A DNA stretch of 64,000 nt from Pseudomonas atagonensis (GCF_011369485.1 NZ_VXCA01000030.1:1-64000); one strand, 5' to 3'; positions 9,273-18,446 are shown, counted from the stretch's first letter. Notes: generated from the sequence alone by a model not told the origin. Program-made: numbers and translations.

Positions 9273-9611
9273 GTGGATACTCTGTTCACCAAGATCATCA
9301 ACCGGGAAATTCCGGCCAAGATCATTTACGAGGACGACCAGGTTCTGGCGTTCCACGATATCGCTCCCCAGGCACCGGTGCATTTTCTGGTGATCCCGAA
9401 GAAACCGGTGCGCACCCTCAATGACCTGACCGAAGACGACAAGGCGTTGGCCGGGCATATCCTGTTCACCGCGCAGCGTCTGGCACTGGAACTGGGCTGC
9501 GAAGAAGGTTTCCGGGTGGTGATGAACTGCAATGAAAAGGGTGGGCAGACCGTCTATCACATCCACATGCATGTACTCGGTCAGCGTCAGATGAACTGGC
9601 CGCCGGGCTGA
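9273..9611 (+). CDS. HIT family nucleotide-binding protein (HinT-like)
   Basis: Purine nucleoside phosphoramidase-type protein of 112 residues with the histidine triad HIHMHVLG near the C terminus. A GTG start at 9273 is chosen: GGAG (9260-9263) precedes it by 9 bases and the protein then begins (M)DTLFTKIINREIPAK as in the family. An upstream ATG at 9231 would add 14 residues without homology. It lies between the SDR and coq7, same strand. Confidence 0.9.
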   Translation: MDTLFTKIINREIPAKIIYEDDQVLAFHDIAPQAPVHFLVIPKKPVRTLNDLTEDDKALAGHILFTAQRLALELGCEEGFRVVMNCNEKGGQTVYHIHMHVLGQRQMNWPPG

Positions 9612-9714
9612 TTCACGGCAAAACGTGCGGGAGCCCCGCTCCCGCATGACCCAGCGCAAACCTTCCCCGGCCGATTCGGTTAAACTGGCCGCCGAGATTC
9701 TTCCGGAGGTCAGC

Positions 9715-10362
9715 ATGACTACCCAACGTCACTACTCGCCGATTGACCGCCTTCTGCTGCAAGCCGATGCCGCGATGCGTACCTTGCTGCCCTTCAGTGG
9801 CCAGCCATATCGTCCGTCGCCGGCCATTGTGCAGCCTGAAGTGCAAATGAGCGACGAAGACACCCGCCACGTCGCCGGCCTGATGCGCATCAACCATACC
9901 GGTGAAGTCTGCGCCCAGGCGTTGTACCAGGGGCAGGCACTGACCGCCAAACTGCCGCAGGTGCGCGAGGCCATGGAACACGCCGCCGAAGAAGAGATCG
10001 ATCATCTGGTCTGGTGCGAGCAGCGCATTCATCAGCTGGGCAGCCACACCAGCGTGTTGAATCCGCTGTTCTACGGGATGTCGTTCGGAATCGGCGCGGT
10101 TGCCGGGCTGATCAGCGACAAGGTCAGCCTGGGGTTTGTCGCGGCGACCGAGCATCAGGTGTGCAAACACTTGAACGAACATCTGGAGCAATTGCCGGCT
10201 GAGGACGAAAAGTCCCGGGCGATTCTGGAGCAGATGCGCATTGATGAAGAACATCACGCGGAAAGTGCGCTGGAGGCTGGTGGTTTCCGCTTTCCGGCAC
10301 CGGTGAAGTTCGGGATGAGCCTGTTGGCGAAGGTGATGACCAAAAGTACTTACCGGATCTGA
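9715..10362 (+). CDS. coq7: Demethoxyubiquinone hydroxylase Coq7
   Basis: Di-iron monooxygenase that hydroxylates 2-polyprenyl-3-methyl-6-methoxy-1,4-benzoquinone in ubiquinone synthesis, replacing UbiF in Pseudomonas. The 215 residues contain the carboxylate-bridged di-iron motifs, e.g. INHTGEVCAQ, EEEIDHLVWCEQR and IDEEHHAE. A strong GGAGG at 9705-9709 fixes the start at 9715. It ends before a strong bidirectional terminator shared with speD. Confidence 0.93.
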   Translation: MTTQRHYSPIDRLLLQADAAMRTLLPFSGQPYRPSPAIVQPEVQMSDEDTRHVAGLMRINHTGEVCAQALYQGQALTAKLPQVREAMEHAAEEEIDHLVWCEQRIHQLGSHTSVLNPLFYGMSFGIGAVAGLISDKVSLGFVAATEHQVCKHLNEHLEQLPAEDEKSRAILEQMRIDEEHHAESALEAGGFRFPAPVKFGMSLLAKVMTKSTYRI

Positions 10363-10424
10363 GATCCGTGTTGCCGCAGAAAGCCTTCTAGTGAGAAAGC
10401 CCGCAGGCTTTCACAACAGAAATG

Positions 10425-10454
10425 AAAAAGGCGACCGAGAGGTCGCCTTTTTTT
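10425..10454. terminator. Bidirectional terminator between coq7 and speD
   Basis: Perfect 12-bp stem AAAAAGGCGACC/GGTCGCCTTTTT around a GAGA loop, with T-runs on both strands, between convergent genes. Confidence 0.9.
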
Positions 10455-10467
10455 GTGCCCGGGAATC

Positions 10468-11262
10468 TTACGTCGGCATGTTGCGCGCGTAGAAGATTTC
10501 CAGCATTTCGTGCTTCACACGATCAGTCACCTGAGCACGTTGCTCCGGGGACAGGTTGCTGGTGGCGTCGCCGAACAGGTAGTTATCCAGTTCGAAGTTC
10601 TTCAGCAGCATTTTTGTGTGGAACAGGTTTTCCTGATACACGTTCACGTCGGTCATCTGATACGCGTCGCGGGTGTCTTCGGAGAGGTAGTTCTGGATCG
10701 AGTTGATCTCGTGGTCGATGAAGTGCTTGTTGCCTTCAACGTCACGGGTAAAGCCGCGCACACGATAATCCACAGTCACGATGTCCGAATCGAACTGGTG
10801 AATGAGGAAGTTGAGCGCTTTCAGCGGTGAAATCACACCACAGGTCGACACGTCGATGTCCACACGGAAGGTTGCAATACCGTCGTCCGGATGGATTTCC
10901 GGGTAGGTGTGCACCGTGATATGGCTCTTGTCGAGGTGGGCCAGGATAATTTCGGGCAACGGGCCCGGTGACTCTTCAATCTGGCTTTCAGTCGGGGTGA
11001 CCGGCTCTTCAGAAATCAGAATCGTGACGCTGGCGCCCTGAGGTTCGTAGTCCTGACTGGCAATGTTCAGGATGTTGGCACCAATGATCTCGACAACCTC
11101 TGTGAGAATCTGCGTCAGGCGTTTCGCGTTGTACTCTTGATTGATGTACTCGACGTAAGCCTGCTGGTCTTGCGGGGTTTCCGCGTAGCAGATGTCATAG
11201 ATGTTGAAGCTCAAGGTCTTTGTCAGGTTATTGAACCCGTGGAGCTTGAGTTTGCTTTTCAC
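10468..11262 (-). CDS. speD: S-adenosylmethionine decarboxylase proenzyme (E. coli type)
   Basis: Makes decarboxylated AdoMet for spermidine synthesis. It is translated as a proenzyme that cleaves itself between K112 and S113 (LDKSHITVHTYPE), turning S113 into the pyruvoyl cofactor. The 264-residue length fits the long gamma-proteobacterial class. Start is a GTG at 11262, preceded by AGAGAG about 9 bases upstream; a longer frame to 11304 has no family similarity. Confidence 0.93.
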   Translation of the reverse strand: MKSKLKLHGFNNLTKTLSFNIYDICYAETPQDQQAYVEYINQEYNAKRLTQILTEVVEIIGANILNIASQDYEPQGASVTILISEEPVTPTESQIEESPGPLPEIILAHLDKSHITVHTYPEIHPDDGIATFRVDIDVSTCGVISPLKALNFLIHQFDSDIVTVDYRVRGFTRDVEGNKHFIDHEINSIQNYLSEDTRDAYQMTDVNVYQENLFHTKMLLKNFELDNYLFGDATSNLSPEQRAQVTDRVKHEMLEIFYARNMPT

Positions 11263-11499
11263 CGTTAAAAACTCTCTATGTATGCGGCACGGCCGCGTGA
11301 TCAAGCATGCCCGTCAAGTGCGAACAACGCACCTGCGTAGGACGGTTAACACCTCTTCGCGATGGCGATTTTGGTTATCTGTTCAGGCGGCTGACCCATC
11401 GGTTGACCGATCACTGCCCTGAAAAAAGTGGCGCATTATGCAGACGTCAGCGGGGGATCGCCAGAGTCTGCACTGCTTTTATGATAGTTGAATGTCGGT

Positions 11500-11922
11500 T
11501 CAACCGAGTTCGACGATTTCGTAATCGTGGGTGATCGCCACGCCGGCTGCGCCCAGCATGATCGAGGCCGAGCAATACTTTTCGGCGGATAATTCGATGG
11601 CGCGTTTGACCTGGGCTTCTTTCAGACCCCGGCCCTTGACCACGAAGTGCATGTGAATCTTGGTAAACACCTTCGGATCTTCGGTCGCGCGCTCGGCTTC
11701 CAGGAAGGCTTCGCAGCTTTCAACGGCCTGACGCGACTTCTTCAGGATGCTGACCACATCGAAGTTGCTGCAACCGCCAACGCCCAGCAGGAGCATTTCC
11801 ATCGGGCGGACACCCAGATTACGACCACCGGCGTCCGGCGGACCGTCCATGACCACGACATGACCGCTGCCGGATTCGCCGAGGAACATGGCTTCGCCAG
11901 CCCATTGGATGCGTGCCTTCAT
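11500..11922 (-). CDS. OsmC/Ohr family protein
   Basis: OsmC-like thiol peroxidase family member of 140 residues with the two redox cysteines, C51 (VGGCSNFD) and C117 (EKYCSAS). The OsmC/Ohr family reduces organic hydroperoxides; this YhfA-like branch lacks a firm role. Start is ATG 11922 with GGAG 8 bases upstream, rather than TTG 11928. It is divergent from vfr across a 237-bp region. Confidence 0.85.
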   Translation of the reverse strand: MKARIQWAGEAMFLGESGSGHVVVMDGPPDAGGRNLGVRPMEMLLLGVGGCSNFDVVSILKKSRQAVESCEAFLEAERATEDPKVFTKIHMHFVVKGRGLKEAQVKRAIELSAEKYCSASIMLGAAGVAITHDYEIVELG

Positions 11923-12069
11923 CGCCAAGACTCCACTGTAGAAAAAAGGGTCGCCAGCTTAGCACAGCGCCCCGGTCTGACAGCGAGCGACGATCCTAGG
12001 ACAGTTGCCTCTGCAGCGTAGGTAATTTCTCGAATTTTCGACGAAGTGTCTGGTAAGCTGGCGCCAATT

Positions 12070-12089
12070 GGCTGGCGCCCATGCCAGCC
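12070..12089. other. Hairpin in the vfr upstream region
   Basis: GGCTGGC/GCCAGCC, a perfect 7-bp stem with a 6-base loop, lies 71 bases before the vfr start. A direct repeat of GCTGGCGCC overlaps its left arm. Function unknown; it could be a 5'-UTR structure. Confidence 0.35.
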
Positions 12090-12159
12090 GTGTAGCGACC
12101 GCCTTCAGCGCCTCATAAAAAAATCAAACATCACCGTGCAGTCTTTTCGGGATACAACC

Positions 12160-12804
12160 ATGGTTGCTATTACCCCAACACCCAAAATCAAGAACCTCGA
12201 CAAGCTGTTGATGCATTGCCAGCGCCGTCGCCATGCGGCCAAGAGCAACATCATTTGTGCCGGCGACCGCTCGGACACGCTGTACTTCATCATCAAGGGT
12301 TCGGTGACGATCCTGATCGAGGACGACGATGGTCGCGAGATGATCATCGCCTATCTCAACGCCGGTGATTTCTTCGGTGAACTGGGTCTGTTCGAACAGG
12401 CGGGCCAGGAGCAAGAGCGAAGCGCCTGGGTGCGAGCCAAGGTCGAGTGTGAAATTGCGGAAATCAGCTACACCAAGTTTCGCGAATTGTCCCAGCAGGA
12501 TCCGGACATTCTTTACGTGCTCAGCGGACAAATCGCACAACGCTTGCGCAACACCACGCGCAAGGTGGGCGATCTGGCGTTTTTCGACGTGACCGGCCGA
12601 GTGGCGCGTTGCCTATTGGAACTGTGCAAGCAACCGGATGCGATGACCCATCCCGATGGCATGCAGATCAAGGTAACCCGCCAGGAAATCGGGCGAATTG
12701 TCGGTTGTTCCAGGGAGATGGTCGGTCGCGTGCTCAAGGATCTTGAGGAACGCAACCTTGTCGATGTGAAAGGCAAGACCATGGTGGTCTTCGGCACACG
12801 CTAA
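12160..12804 (+). CDS. vfr: cAMP receptor protein homologue Vfr
   Basis: CRP-family transcription factor of 214 residues. The N-terminal cyclic-nucleotide domain carries GDFFGELGLFE with the family's ERSAWVRAK segment, and the C-terminal winged helix has the recognition region VTRQEIGRIVGCSREMVGRV. In P. aeruginosa Vfr controls virulence and twitching genes; targets in this organism are not known from the sequence. The ATG at 12160 gives the standard length; the frame extends upstream to 12046 without similarity. Confidence 0.95.
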   Translation: MVAITPTPKIKNLDKLLMHCQRRRHAAKSNIICAGDRSDTLYFIIKGSVTILIEDDDGREMIIAYLNAGDFFGELGLFEQAGQEQERSAWVRAKVECEIAEISYTKFRELSQQDPDILYVLSGQIAQRLRNTTRKVGDLAFFDVTGRVARCLLELCKQPDAMTHPDGMQIKVTRQEIGRIVGCSREMVGRVLKDLEERNLVDVKGKTMVVFGTR

Positions 12805-12814
12805 GCGGGAACAG

Positions 12815-13513
12815 TCAGGCGCTGTAGATCTGCGCCAGCATCAAACGAAACAACTCATCAAGACGCGCCAATGCCGTTGGCGCGGCAAACTTCTCGTGCA
12901 GCGCAATGTGGCTTTCGGCACGCACCCGCTGCTCCAGGCCACAGGCTTCGTTGAAGCGGTTGACCGCAGCGACCATCGATTCCCGCTCGTTATCCAACAG
13001 CATCGCACCGTGCACCAAGCCAACCGGACGCTGTCCGCCCTGACTTTGGCGCCAGCGCTGGGCCGTGCCGACCATCTTGCGACCGTCGAGATTGACGTTG
13101 AAACGTCCGTCGCAGAACGCGCCGTCGATTTCGCCCACCGATGAAACTCCGCCCAGCTCATCCAGCAGTTCACAGATCGGATCACACAGACGCCGGTAAC
13201 CGGTTTCAATGCGGTTCAGATCACCTTCGCTGCGAGGTGGGGCGTAGACCAGTGCGATATTGAGGGTGGCCGCAGATTGCGGAACGGGTTCACCGCCGGT
13301 TTCGCGCAGCAGGACTGGCCAACCGGCAGCGGCAGAGACTTCGCAGGCGTGCTCGAAACCGGGCAGGCGATTGAGCCGGCGCGGCATGACCAGGGCGCGG
13401 TCGCTGGGCTGCCAGAACAACAGACCGAATTCGGCGTCGCCGCTGCAGATCGAGGCCAGTAGATCCTGTTCGGCTTGCAGCCCGGCTTCGATGGTCAGGG
13501 AGGTGGGGATCAT
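12815..13513 (-). CDS. Lipoate-protein ligase/octanoyltransferase family protein
   Basis: 232 residues with the BPL/LPL fold: RETGGEPVPQSAATLNIAL corresponds to the RRTGGG substrate motif and KMVGTAQRW to the lysine motif of LplA/LipM enzymes. It probably moves lipoyl or octanoyl groups onto carrier domains, but GGG has become GGE and activity is not assured. It converges on vfr with only 10 bp between stops and no visible terminator. It is upstream of trpC on the same strand, separated by a REP sequence. Confidence 0.75.
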   Translation of the reverse strand: MIPTSLTIEAGLQAEQDLLASICSGDAEFGLLFWQPSDRALVMPRRLNRLPGFEHACEVSAAAGWPVLLRETGGEPVPQSAATLNIALVYAPPRSEGDLNRIETGYRRLCDPICELLDELGGVSSVGEIDGAFCDGRFNVNLDGRKMVGTAQRWRQSQGGQRPVGLVHGAMLLDNERESMVAAVNRFNEACGLEQRVRAESHIALHEKFAAPTALARLDELFRLMLAQIYSA

Positions 13514-13555
13514 AAGGTTTCCGTAGGACGATGAGTCTGAGGTGAATCTTATGCC

Positions 13556-13582
13556 GCCTTCACGGGCAAGCCCGCTCCCACA
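13556..13582. repeat. Single REP element
   Basis: A solitary copy of the GTGGGAGCGGGCTTGCCCGTGAA type (reverse orientation here) lies between trpC and the lipoate-ligase gene. It forms a short GCGGGCTTGCCCG hairpin and matches the arms of the REPINs at 32051 and 48851. Confidence 0.75.
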
Positions 13583-13610
13583 AGGGACGCGGGTGCCTGC
13601 AAAGACTTGA

Positions 13611-14447
13611 TCAGTCGAGGGTCGAACCGCTCACCGGAACGCCACGCTCCGGGAAGAACAGACGCTGCAGCTCAGTGCCCGGGCTTTCCGCACGCATGAA
13701 GGCCTCGCCGACCAGGAACGCGTAAACGTCGCTGATTTCCATCAACTCGACGTCGGCCCGGTTGAGGATGCCGCTTTCGGTAATTACCAAACGATCACGC
13801 GGAATACGCGGCAACAAATCGAGGGTGGTTTCCAGGCTGACATCGAAGGTGTGCAGATTGCGGTTGTTGACCCCGACCAATGGCGTGTCGAGGGTTTTCA
13901 GTGCGCGTTCCAGCTCATCGCCGTCGTGCACTTCCACCAGCACGTCCAGGCCAACGCTTTTCGCCACTGACGCCAGCTCGGCCATTTTCACGTCATCCAG
14001 CGCGGAGACGATCAACAACACGCAGTCGGCGCCCAGCGCACGGGCTTCGACGATCTGGTACGGATCGATCATGAAATCCTTGCGGATCACCGGCAGTTTG
14101 CACGCGGCACGGGCCTGTTGCAGGTAAACGTCGGCGCCCTGGAAGTAGTCGATGTCGGTCAGCACGGACAGACAGGTCGCCCCGCCCTTCTCGTAGCTTT
14201 TGGCGATGTCGGCGGGCACGAAGTTCTCGCGGATCACGCCTTTGCTCGGCGACGCCTTTTTGATTTCAGCGATCACTGCCGGCTGCTTTTTCTTGGCCTG
14301 CGCCAGCAATGCCTGGGCAAAACCACGGGGTGCATCGGCCGCCTTGGCCAGACTTTCCAGCTCGCTCAGGCTGACGCGAGCGCTACGCTCGGCGACTTCC
14401 TGAACTTTGCGGGCCAGAATGTTTTCCAGAACCGTCGGTACACTCAT
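13611..14447 (-). CDS. trpC: Indole-3-glycerol phosphate synthase
   Basis: Converts CdRP to indole-3-glycerol phosphate in tryptophan synthesis. The 278-residue TIM barrel has VIAEIKKASPSKG, the DPYQ segment and ITESGI; it is the monofunctional form, without a fused TrpF. It overlaps trpD by ATGA (14444-14447), which indicates translational coupling, and is the last gene of trpGDC. Confidence 0.97.
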   Translation of the reverse strand: MSVPTVLENILARKVQEVAERSARVSLSELESLAKAADAPRGFAQALLAQAKKKQPAVIAEIKKASPSKGVIRENFVPADIAKSYEKGGATCLSVLTDIDYFQGADVYLQQARAACKLPVIRKDFMIDPYQIVEARALGADCVLLIVSALDDVKMAELASVAKSVGLDVLVEVHDGDELERALKTLDTPLVGVNNRNLHTFDVSLETTLDLLPRIPRDRLVITESGILNRADVELMEISDVYAFLVGEAFMRAESPGTELQRLFFPERGVPVSGSTLD

Positions 14448-15493
14448 CCCTCATTCTCCACTTTGAATACCGCGGTAAAGGCACCCAGCTCCTCGAGTTT
14501 TTCCCGAGCAAGCCCAGTGTGCAAAGCGTCGTGCGCAAGCTCCACGCCCTGTTTCAAACTGCTGGCCAGGTCGGCGGCGTACAACGCCGCACCGGCATTG
14601 AGCACAATCATTTCGGCGGCTTTCTGACCGTTTTCGGTTTTGCGCTTGCCGAGGGCATCGCGGATCAACGCCAGCGACGCTTCCGGGCCTTCGACCGACA
14701 GACCGTGCAGGCTCTGGCTTTTCATGCCCAAGTCTTCCGGCTCGACCCAATACTCGGTGATCTCGTTGTTCTTCAGCTCGGCGACAAAGGTCGGCGCGGC
14801 GAGACTGAACTCGTCCAGACCATCCTTCGAATGCACCACCAGCACATGCTTGCTGCCCAGACGCTGCAAGACTTCGGCCAGTGGCCGGCACAGAGCCTGA
14901 GTGAACACGCCTACCACCTGATGTTTCACACCGGCCGGATTCGTAAGCGGGCCGAGCATGTTGAACAACGTACGCAAGCCGAGATCGCGGCGCGGGCCGG
15001 CGGCATACTTCATGGCTTTGTGATGGGTCTGGGCGAACATGAAACCGATACCGACGTTGTCGATGCAACGAGCGACTTGAACCGGCGTCAGGTTCAGATA
15101 GATGCCGGCGGCTTCCAGCAGATCGGCACTGCCACTCTTGCCCGACACCGCACGGTTGCCATGCTTGGCCACGGTGCAACCGGCCGCTGCGACAACAAAG
15201 GAAGACGCGGTCGACACGTTGAAGATGTTCGCACCGTCACCACCGGTGCCGACCACATCGACTACACCGTCGAGGGTCTTGAGTTCGACCTGATCGGCCA
15301 GCTCACGCATCACCGACACGGCGCCGACGATTTCGTCGATGCTCTCGCTTTTCATGCGCATGGCCATCATGAACGCGCCGATCTGCGCGTCAGTGCATTG
15401 GCCGGTCATGATTTCGCGCATCACGTCGCGCATTTCATCGGTGCTGAGATCGAGGTGATCGACGATACGGCTCAGGGCTGTCTTGATATTCAT
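14444..15493 (-). CDS. trpD: Anthranilate phosphoribosyltransferase
   Basis: Transfers the phosphoribosyl group of PRPP to anthranilate. The 349 residues include the glycine-rich PRPP motif VGTGGDGANIFNVST, KHGNRAVSGKSGSAD and the magnesium-binding DE segment. It starts 9 bp after trpG and overlaps trpC by 4 bp in the same operon. Confidence 0.97.
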   Translation of the reverse strand: MNIKTALSRIVDHLDLSTDEMRDVMREIMTGQCTDAQIGAFMMAMRMKSESIDEIVGAVSVMRELADQVELKTLDGVVDVVGTGGDGANIFNVSTASSFVVAAAGCTVAKHGNRAVSGKSGSADLLEAAGIYLNLTPVQVARCIDNVGIGFMFAQTHHKAMKYAAGPRRDLGLRTLFNMLGPLTNPAGVKHQVVGVFTQALCRPLAEVLQRLGSKHVLVVHSKDGLDEFSLAAPTFVAELKNNEITEYWVEPEDLGMKSQSLHGLSVEGPEASLALIRDALGKRKTENGQKAAEMIVLNAGAALYAADLASSLKQGVELAHDALHTGLAREKLEELGAFTAVFKVENEG

Positions 15494-15502
15494 GGGAAGT
15501 CC

Positions 15503-16096
15503 TTAGCGCGTGCCGCCGGTTTGTTTGAGGAAGTTGGCAAACAGTTCATGACCCTGTTCGGTCAGGATCGACTCGGGGTGGAACTGTACGCCCTCAATGT
15601 TCAGGGTCTTGTGACGCAGGCCCATGATTTCGTCGACGCTGCCGTCATCGTGTTGCGTCCACGCGGTCAGCTCCAGGCAATCGGGCAAAGTATCGTGCTT
15701 GACGATCAGCGAGTGGTAGCGGGTAACGGTCAGCGGATGATTCAGTCCCGCGAACACGCCCTTGTCCTCATGGAATACCGGGCTAGTCTTACCGTGCATC
15801 ACTTGCCGGGCACGCACTACGTCACCGCCAAAGGCCTGGCCGATGGACTGGTGGCCGAGGCAGACGCCGAGGATCGGCAGCTTGCCGGCAAAGTGCTTGA
15901 TGGCTTCGATGGAGACGCCAGCTTCGGTCGGAGTACATGGGCCTGGGGATACAACGATCCGCTCAGGGTTGAGCGCTTCGATTTCGGCGATGGTCAATTC
16001 GTCGTTGCGCACGACTTTGACTTCGGCACCCAACTCGCCGAGGTATTGCACAACGTTGTAAGTAAAGGAGTCGTAGTTGTCGATCATCAGCAACAT
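15503..16096 (-). CDS. trpG: Anthranilate synthase component II (glutamine amidotransferase)
   Basis: Supplies ammonia from glutamine to TrpE; the family may also serve PabB. 197 residues with the class I amidotransferase nucleophile C79 (LGVCLGHQSIGQAFGG) and the His-Glu pair in VQFHPESIL. The start at 16096 (MLLMIDNYDSFTYN) is set by family alignment; a longer frame to 16207 lies in the leader region. Regulation is probably by the Trp-codon leader at 16260-16346. Confidence 0.97.
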   Translation of the reverse strand: MLLMIDNYDSFTYNVVQYLGELGAEVKVVRNDELTIAEIEALNPERIVVSPGPCTPTEAGVSIEAIKHFAGKLPILGVCLGHQSIGQAFGGDVVRARQVMHGKTSPVFHEDKGVFAGLNHPLTVTRYHSLIVKHDTLPDCLELTAWTQHDDGSVDEIMGLRHKTLNIEGVQFHPESILTEQGHELFANFLKQTGGTR

Positions 16097-16236
16097 GGCG
16101 TTTCGAACCTCTTGAATTCTGACTAGAAGACAGCCTTCAGGTGACTTGCCCGCAGGGCGCTGCACGATGTCGGACGCGCCAGTGGCGTCGGCAAAGCGGC
16201 ATTTCAAACGGGCAAGGAAGGCAAAGCGATACAGAT

Positions 16237-16249
16237 CCGGCGGAGCCGG
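16237..16249 (-). promoter_or_regulatory. GC hairpin after the trpG leader stop (attenuator candidate)
   Basis: CCGGC-TCC-GCCGG forms a 5-bp stem 10 bases past the leader stop. A similar GCCGG/CCGGC hairpin lies 10 bases past the gph stop upstream of trpE. No U-run follows, so a simple intrinsic terminator is not supported. The left arm could instead pair with the CTGG of the Trp-codon region, as expected for alternative leader structures. Confidence 0.5.
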
Positions 16250-16259
16250 CAGAAAAGAT

Positions 16260-16346
16260 TCAGGCGCGCCAACGCCAGCGGGCGTGTGCCTTGATGACTT
16301 GATCCAGAAGTTTGCTGGTGATCAACACGGGGAAGGTCTCGTTCAT
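16260..16346 (-). CDS. Probable trpGDC leader peptide (28 aa, ends RWRWRA)
   Basis: A short ORF in the 407-bp trpG-estP gap. It starts at ATG 16346, with GGAA 4 bases upstream, and ends KAHARWRWRA-TGA at 16260, placing two Trp codons separated by one codon just before the stop. The last 24 bases including the stop are identical to the end of gph upstream of trpE, and both sites have a GC hairpin 10 bases further on. Attenuation of trpE and trpGDC has been described in P. putida, so a Trp-sensing leader is the natural reading. Tryptophan shortage would stall ribosomes at the Trp codons. The exact antiterminator is not resolved from the sequence. Confidence 0.75.
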   Translation of the reverse strand: MNETFPVLITSKLLDQVIKAHARWRWRA

Positions 16347-16503
16347 ACGTTCCGGCACAGTAACTTAGCTGGGCAGAGCGTGCAATATGGCGGGGCTTGC
16401 GGGAGATAAAACCGGGGGAGGATTCGCGACCGATGGCAAAACGCCGGAAGTTTTTGGTACTGTCGTTTCGTTCACCTACAACAATAAATAAACGGACTTG
16501 CTC

Positions 16504-18414
16504 ATGATCAAACAGACGTTGTTTGTACCGCTCGCCAGTTGCCTGCTCGCACTGGCCTGCGCCCAGGCGAATGCTGCACCCAATCCTTACTCGAACTTCG
16601 TGGTCTTTGGCGACAGCCTCAGCGATGCCGGGACATTCACCGACAGCGGCGGCCCTGCCGGGTCGGGCACACGCTATACCAACCGCACCGGCCCGAACTA
16701 TCAGAACGGCAGCGGTGAGTTCTACTCCCTGAACGCCACGCAACTGCTCGGCGGCCGCCTCGGATTCACTCCAGACCAGACCGCCGCGTCATCCTCCACC
16801 GTACGTCCCGACCAAGGCTTGCCGGACGGCAATAACTGGGCAGTGGGTGGCTATCGCACCGACCAGATTCTCGACTCGATCACTAGCCAGTCCGCCACCG
16901 GCGAACGCACCCGCACCGGTTATCTGCCTTCGAACGGTTTCCGGGCTGACCCGAATGCCCTGTATTACCTGACCGGGGGTGGCAATGACTTCCTGCAGGG
17001 CCGCGTCACCAGTATTCCTCAGGCGAATGCCGCCGCCGATCGCCTGGTCGACAGCGTACGCACGCTGCAAGGTGCAGGCGCCCGTTACATCATGGTCTGG
17101 CTGCTGCCGGACATCGGCCTGACCCCGGCCATCAACGGCTCACCGTTACAGGCCTTCACCTCGCAACTCAGCGCCCAGTTCAACACTGAACTGGTGAGCC
17201 AGTTGCAGGGCGTTAATGCCAACGTTATCCCGCTGAACGTTCCGGTACTGCTGAAAGAGGCGTTCGCCAATCCGGCGCAGTTCGGTCTGGCCACTGACCA
17301 GAACCTGGTCGGCACCTGCTTCAGCGGCAACAGCTGCACGGAAAACGCCCGGTACGGGATCAACAGTGCGACGCCGGATCCGACCAAGCTGATCTACAAC
17401 GACGCAGTGCACCCTACCGAAGCCGGGCAACGCCTGATTGCCGACTACGCCTACTCGCTGCTGGCCGCGCCGTGGGAAGCGACTTTACTGCCGCAAATGG
17501 CGCAAGGCACCTTGCGCTCGCATCAGGATGAATTGCGCAACCAATGGCTGGCCGATTGGCAGAACTGGCAAGGCGTTGGCCAGTGGCGAGCCATTGTCGC
17601 CGGCGGTGGCCAGCATCAGGACTTCGACACCCAAGACAGCGGCGCCAGCGCCGACGGCAACGGCTACAACCTGAACATCGGCGGCAGCTATCGCCTCAAC
17701 GAGGCCTGGCGCGTGGGTCTGGCGGCGGGTTTCTACAATCAGAAACTCGAAGCGGGCGATAACGACTCGGACTACAAGCTGAACACCTACATGGGCACTG
17801 CATTCGCTCAGTATCAGGAGAATCGCTGGTGGGGTGACGCGGCGGTGACCGCCGGACATCTGGACTACGACAGCCTGAAACGTAAATTCCAGTTGGGCGT
17901 CAACGAGCGCGGCGAGAAGGGTGACACCGATGGCTACGTTCTGGCGTTCAGCGGCCGGGTGGGTTACGACATCGCGCCTGAGGCGAGCAGCCCATGGCAC
18001 CTGTCGCCTTTCGTCAGCGCGGATTTCGCCAAGGTTGAAGTCGATGGCTACTCGGAAAACGGCGCTGACTCGACCGCGCTGACCTTCGATGACCAGTCAC
18101 GCATCTCCCGGCGTCTGGGCCTCGGGTTTCAGGGCAAATATCAGATCACTTCGCAAACCCAGGTGTTCGGCGAACTGGCTCACGAGCGTGAGTACAACGA
18201 CGACACCCAGAATGTGACGATGAATCTCAACAGCCTGCCGAACAACCACTACACCCTGGCGGGCTACACCCCGCAGACCAACCTCAATCGCTTGAACCTG
18301 GGCGTGAGCCACAACCTCACCAAGGAACTGGCGTTGCGCGCCAGTTACAACATTCGCAAGGATGATGACTTTACCCAGCAAGGGATCAACGTTGGTGTAG
18401 CGCTGGATTTCTAA
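16504..18414 (+). CDS. estP: Autotransporter GDSL esterase EstP/EstA
   Basis: Outer-membrane esterase with the passenger exposed at the surface. The 636 residues have a signal peptide (about 1-24), a GDSL passenger with S38 in FGDSLSDAG, GGND, and the D300/H303 pair in DAVHPTEAGQ, then a C-terminal beta-barrel (about 370-636) ending in Phe (VALDF). The ATG at 16504 has GGA 7-8 bases upstream; a TTG two codons earlier is less likely. In P. aeruginosa EstA affects rhamnolipid production and motility; here that is inference. It sits between trpG and trpE. Confidence 0.92.
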   Translation: MIKQTLFVPLASCLLALACAQANAAPNPYSNFVVFGDSLSDAGTFTDSGGPAGSGTRYTNRTGPNYQNGSGEFYSLNATQLLGGRLGFTPDQTAASSSTVRPDQGLPDGNNWAVGGYRTDQILDSITSQSATGERTRTGYLPSNGFRADPNALYYLTGGGNDFLQGRVTSIPQANAAADRLVDSVRTLQGAGARYIMVWLLPDIGLTPAINGSPLQAFTSQLSAQFNTELVSQLQGVNANVIPLNVPVLLKEAFANPAQFGLATDQNLVGTCFSGNSCTENARYGINSATPDPTKLIYNDAVHPTEAGQRLIADYAYSLLAAPWEATLLPQMAQGTLRSHQDELRNQWLADWQNWQGVGQWRAIVAGGGQHQDFDTQDSGASADGNGYNLNIGGSYRLNEAWRVGLAAGFYNQKLEAGDNDSDYKLNTYMGTAFAQYQENRWWGDAAVTAGHLDYDSLKRKFQLGVNERGEKGDTDGYVLAFSGRVGYDIAPEASSPWHLSPFVSADFAKVEVDGYSENGADSTALTFDDQSRISRRLGLGFQGKYQITSQTQVFGELAHEREYNDDTQNVTMNLNSLPNNHYTLAGYTPQTNLNRLNLGVSHNLTKELALRASYNIRKDDDFTQQGINVGVALDF

Positions 18415-18446
18415 GCGCAAAAGATCGCAGGCCTGCAAAAACAAGT

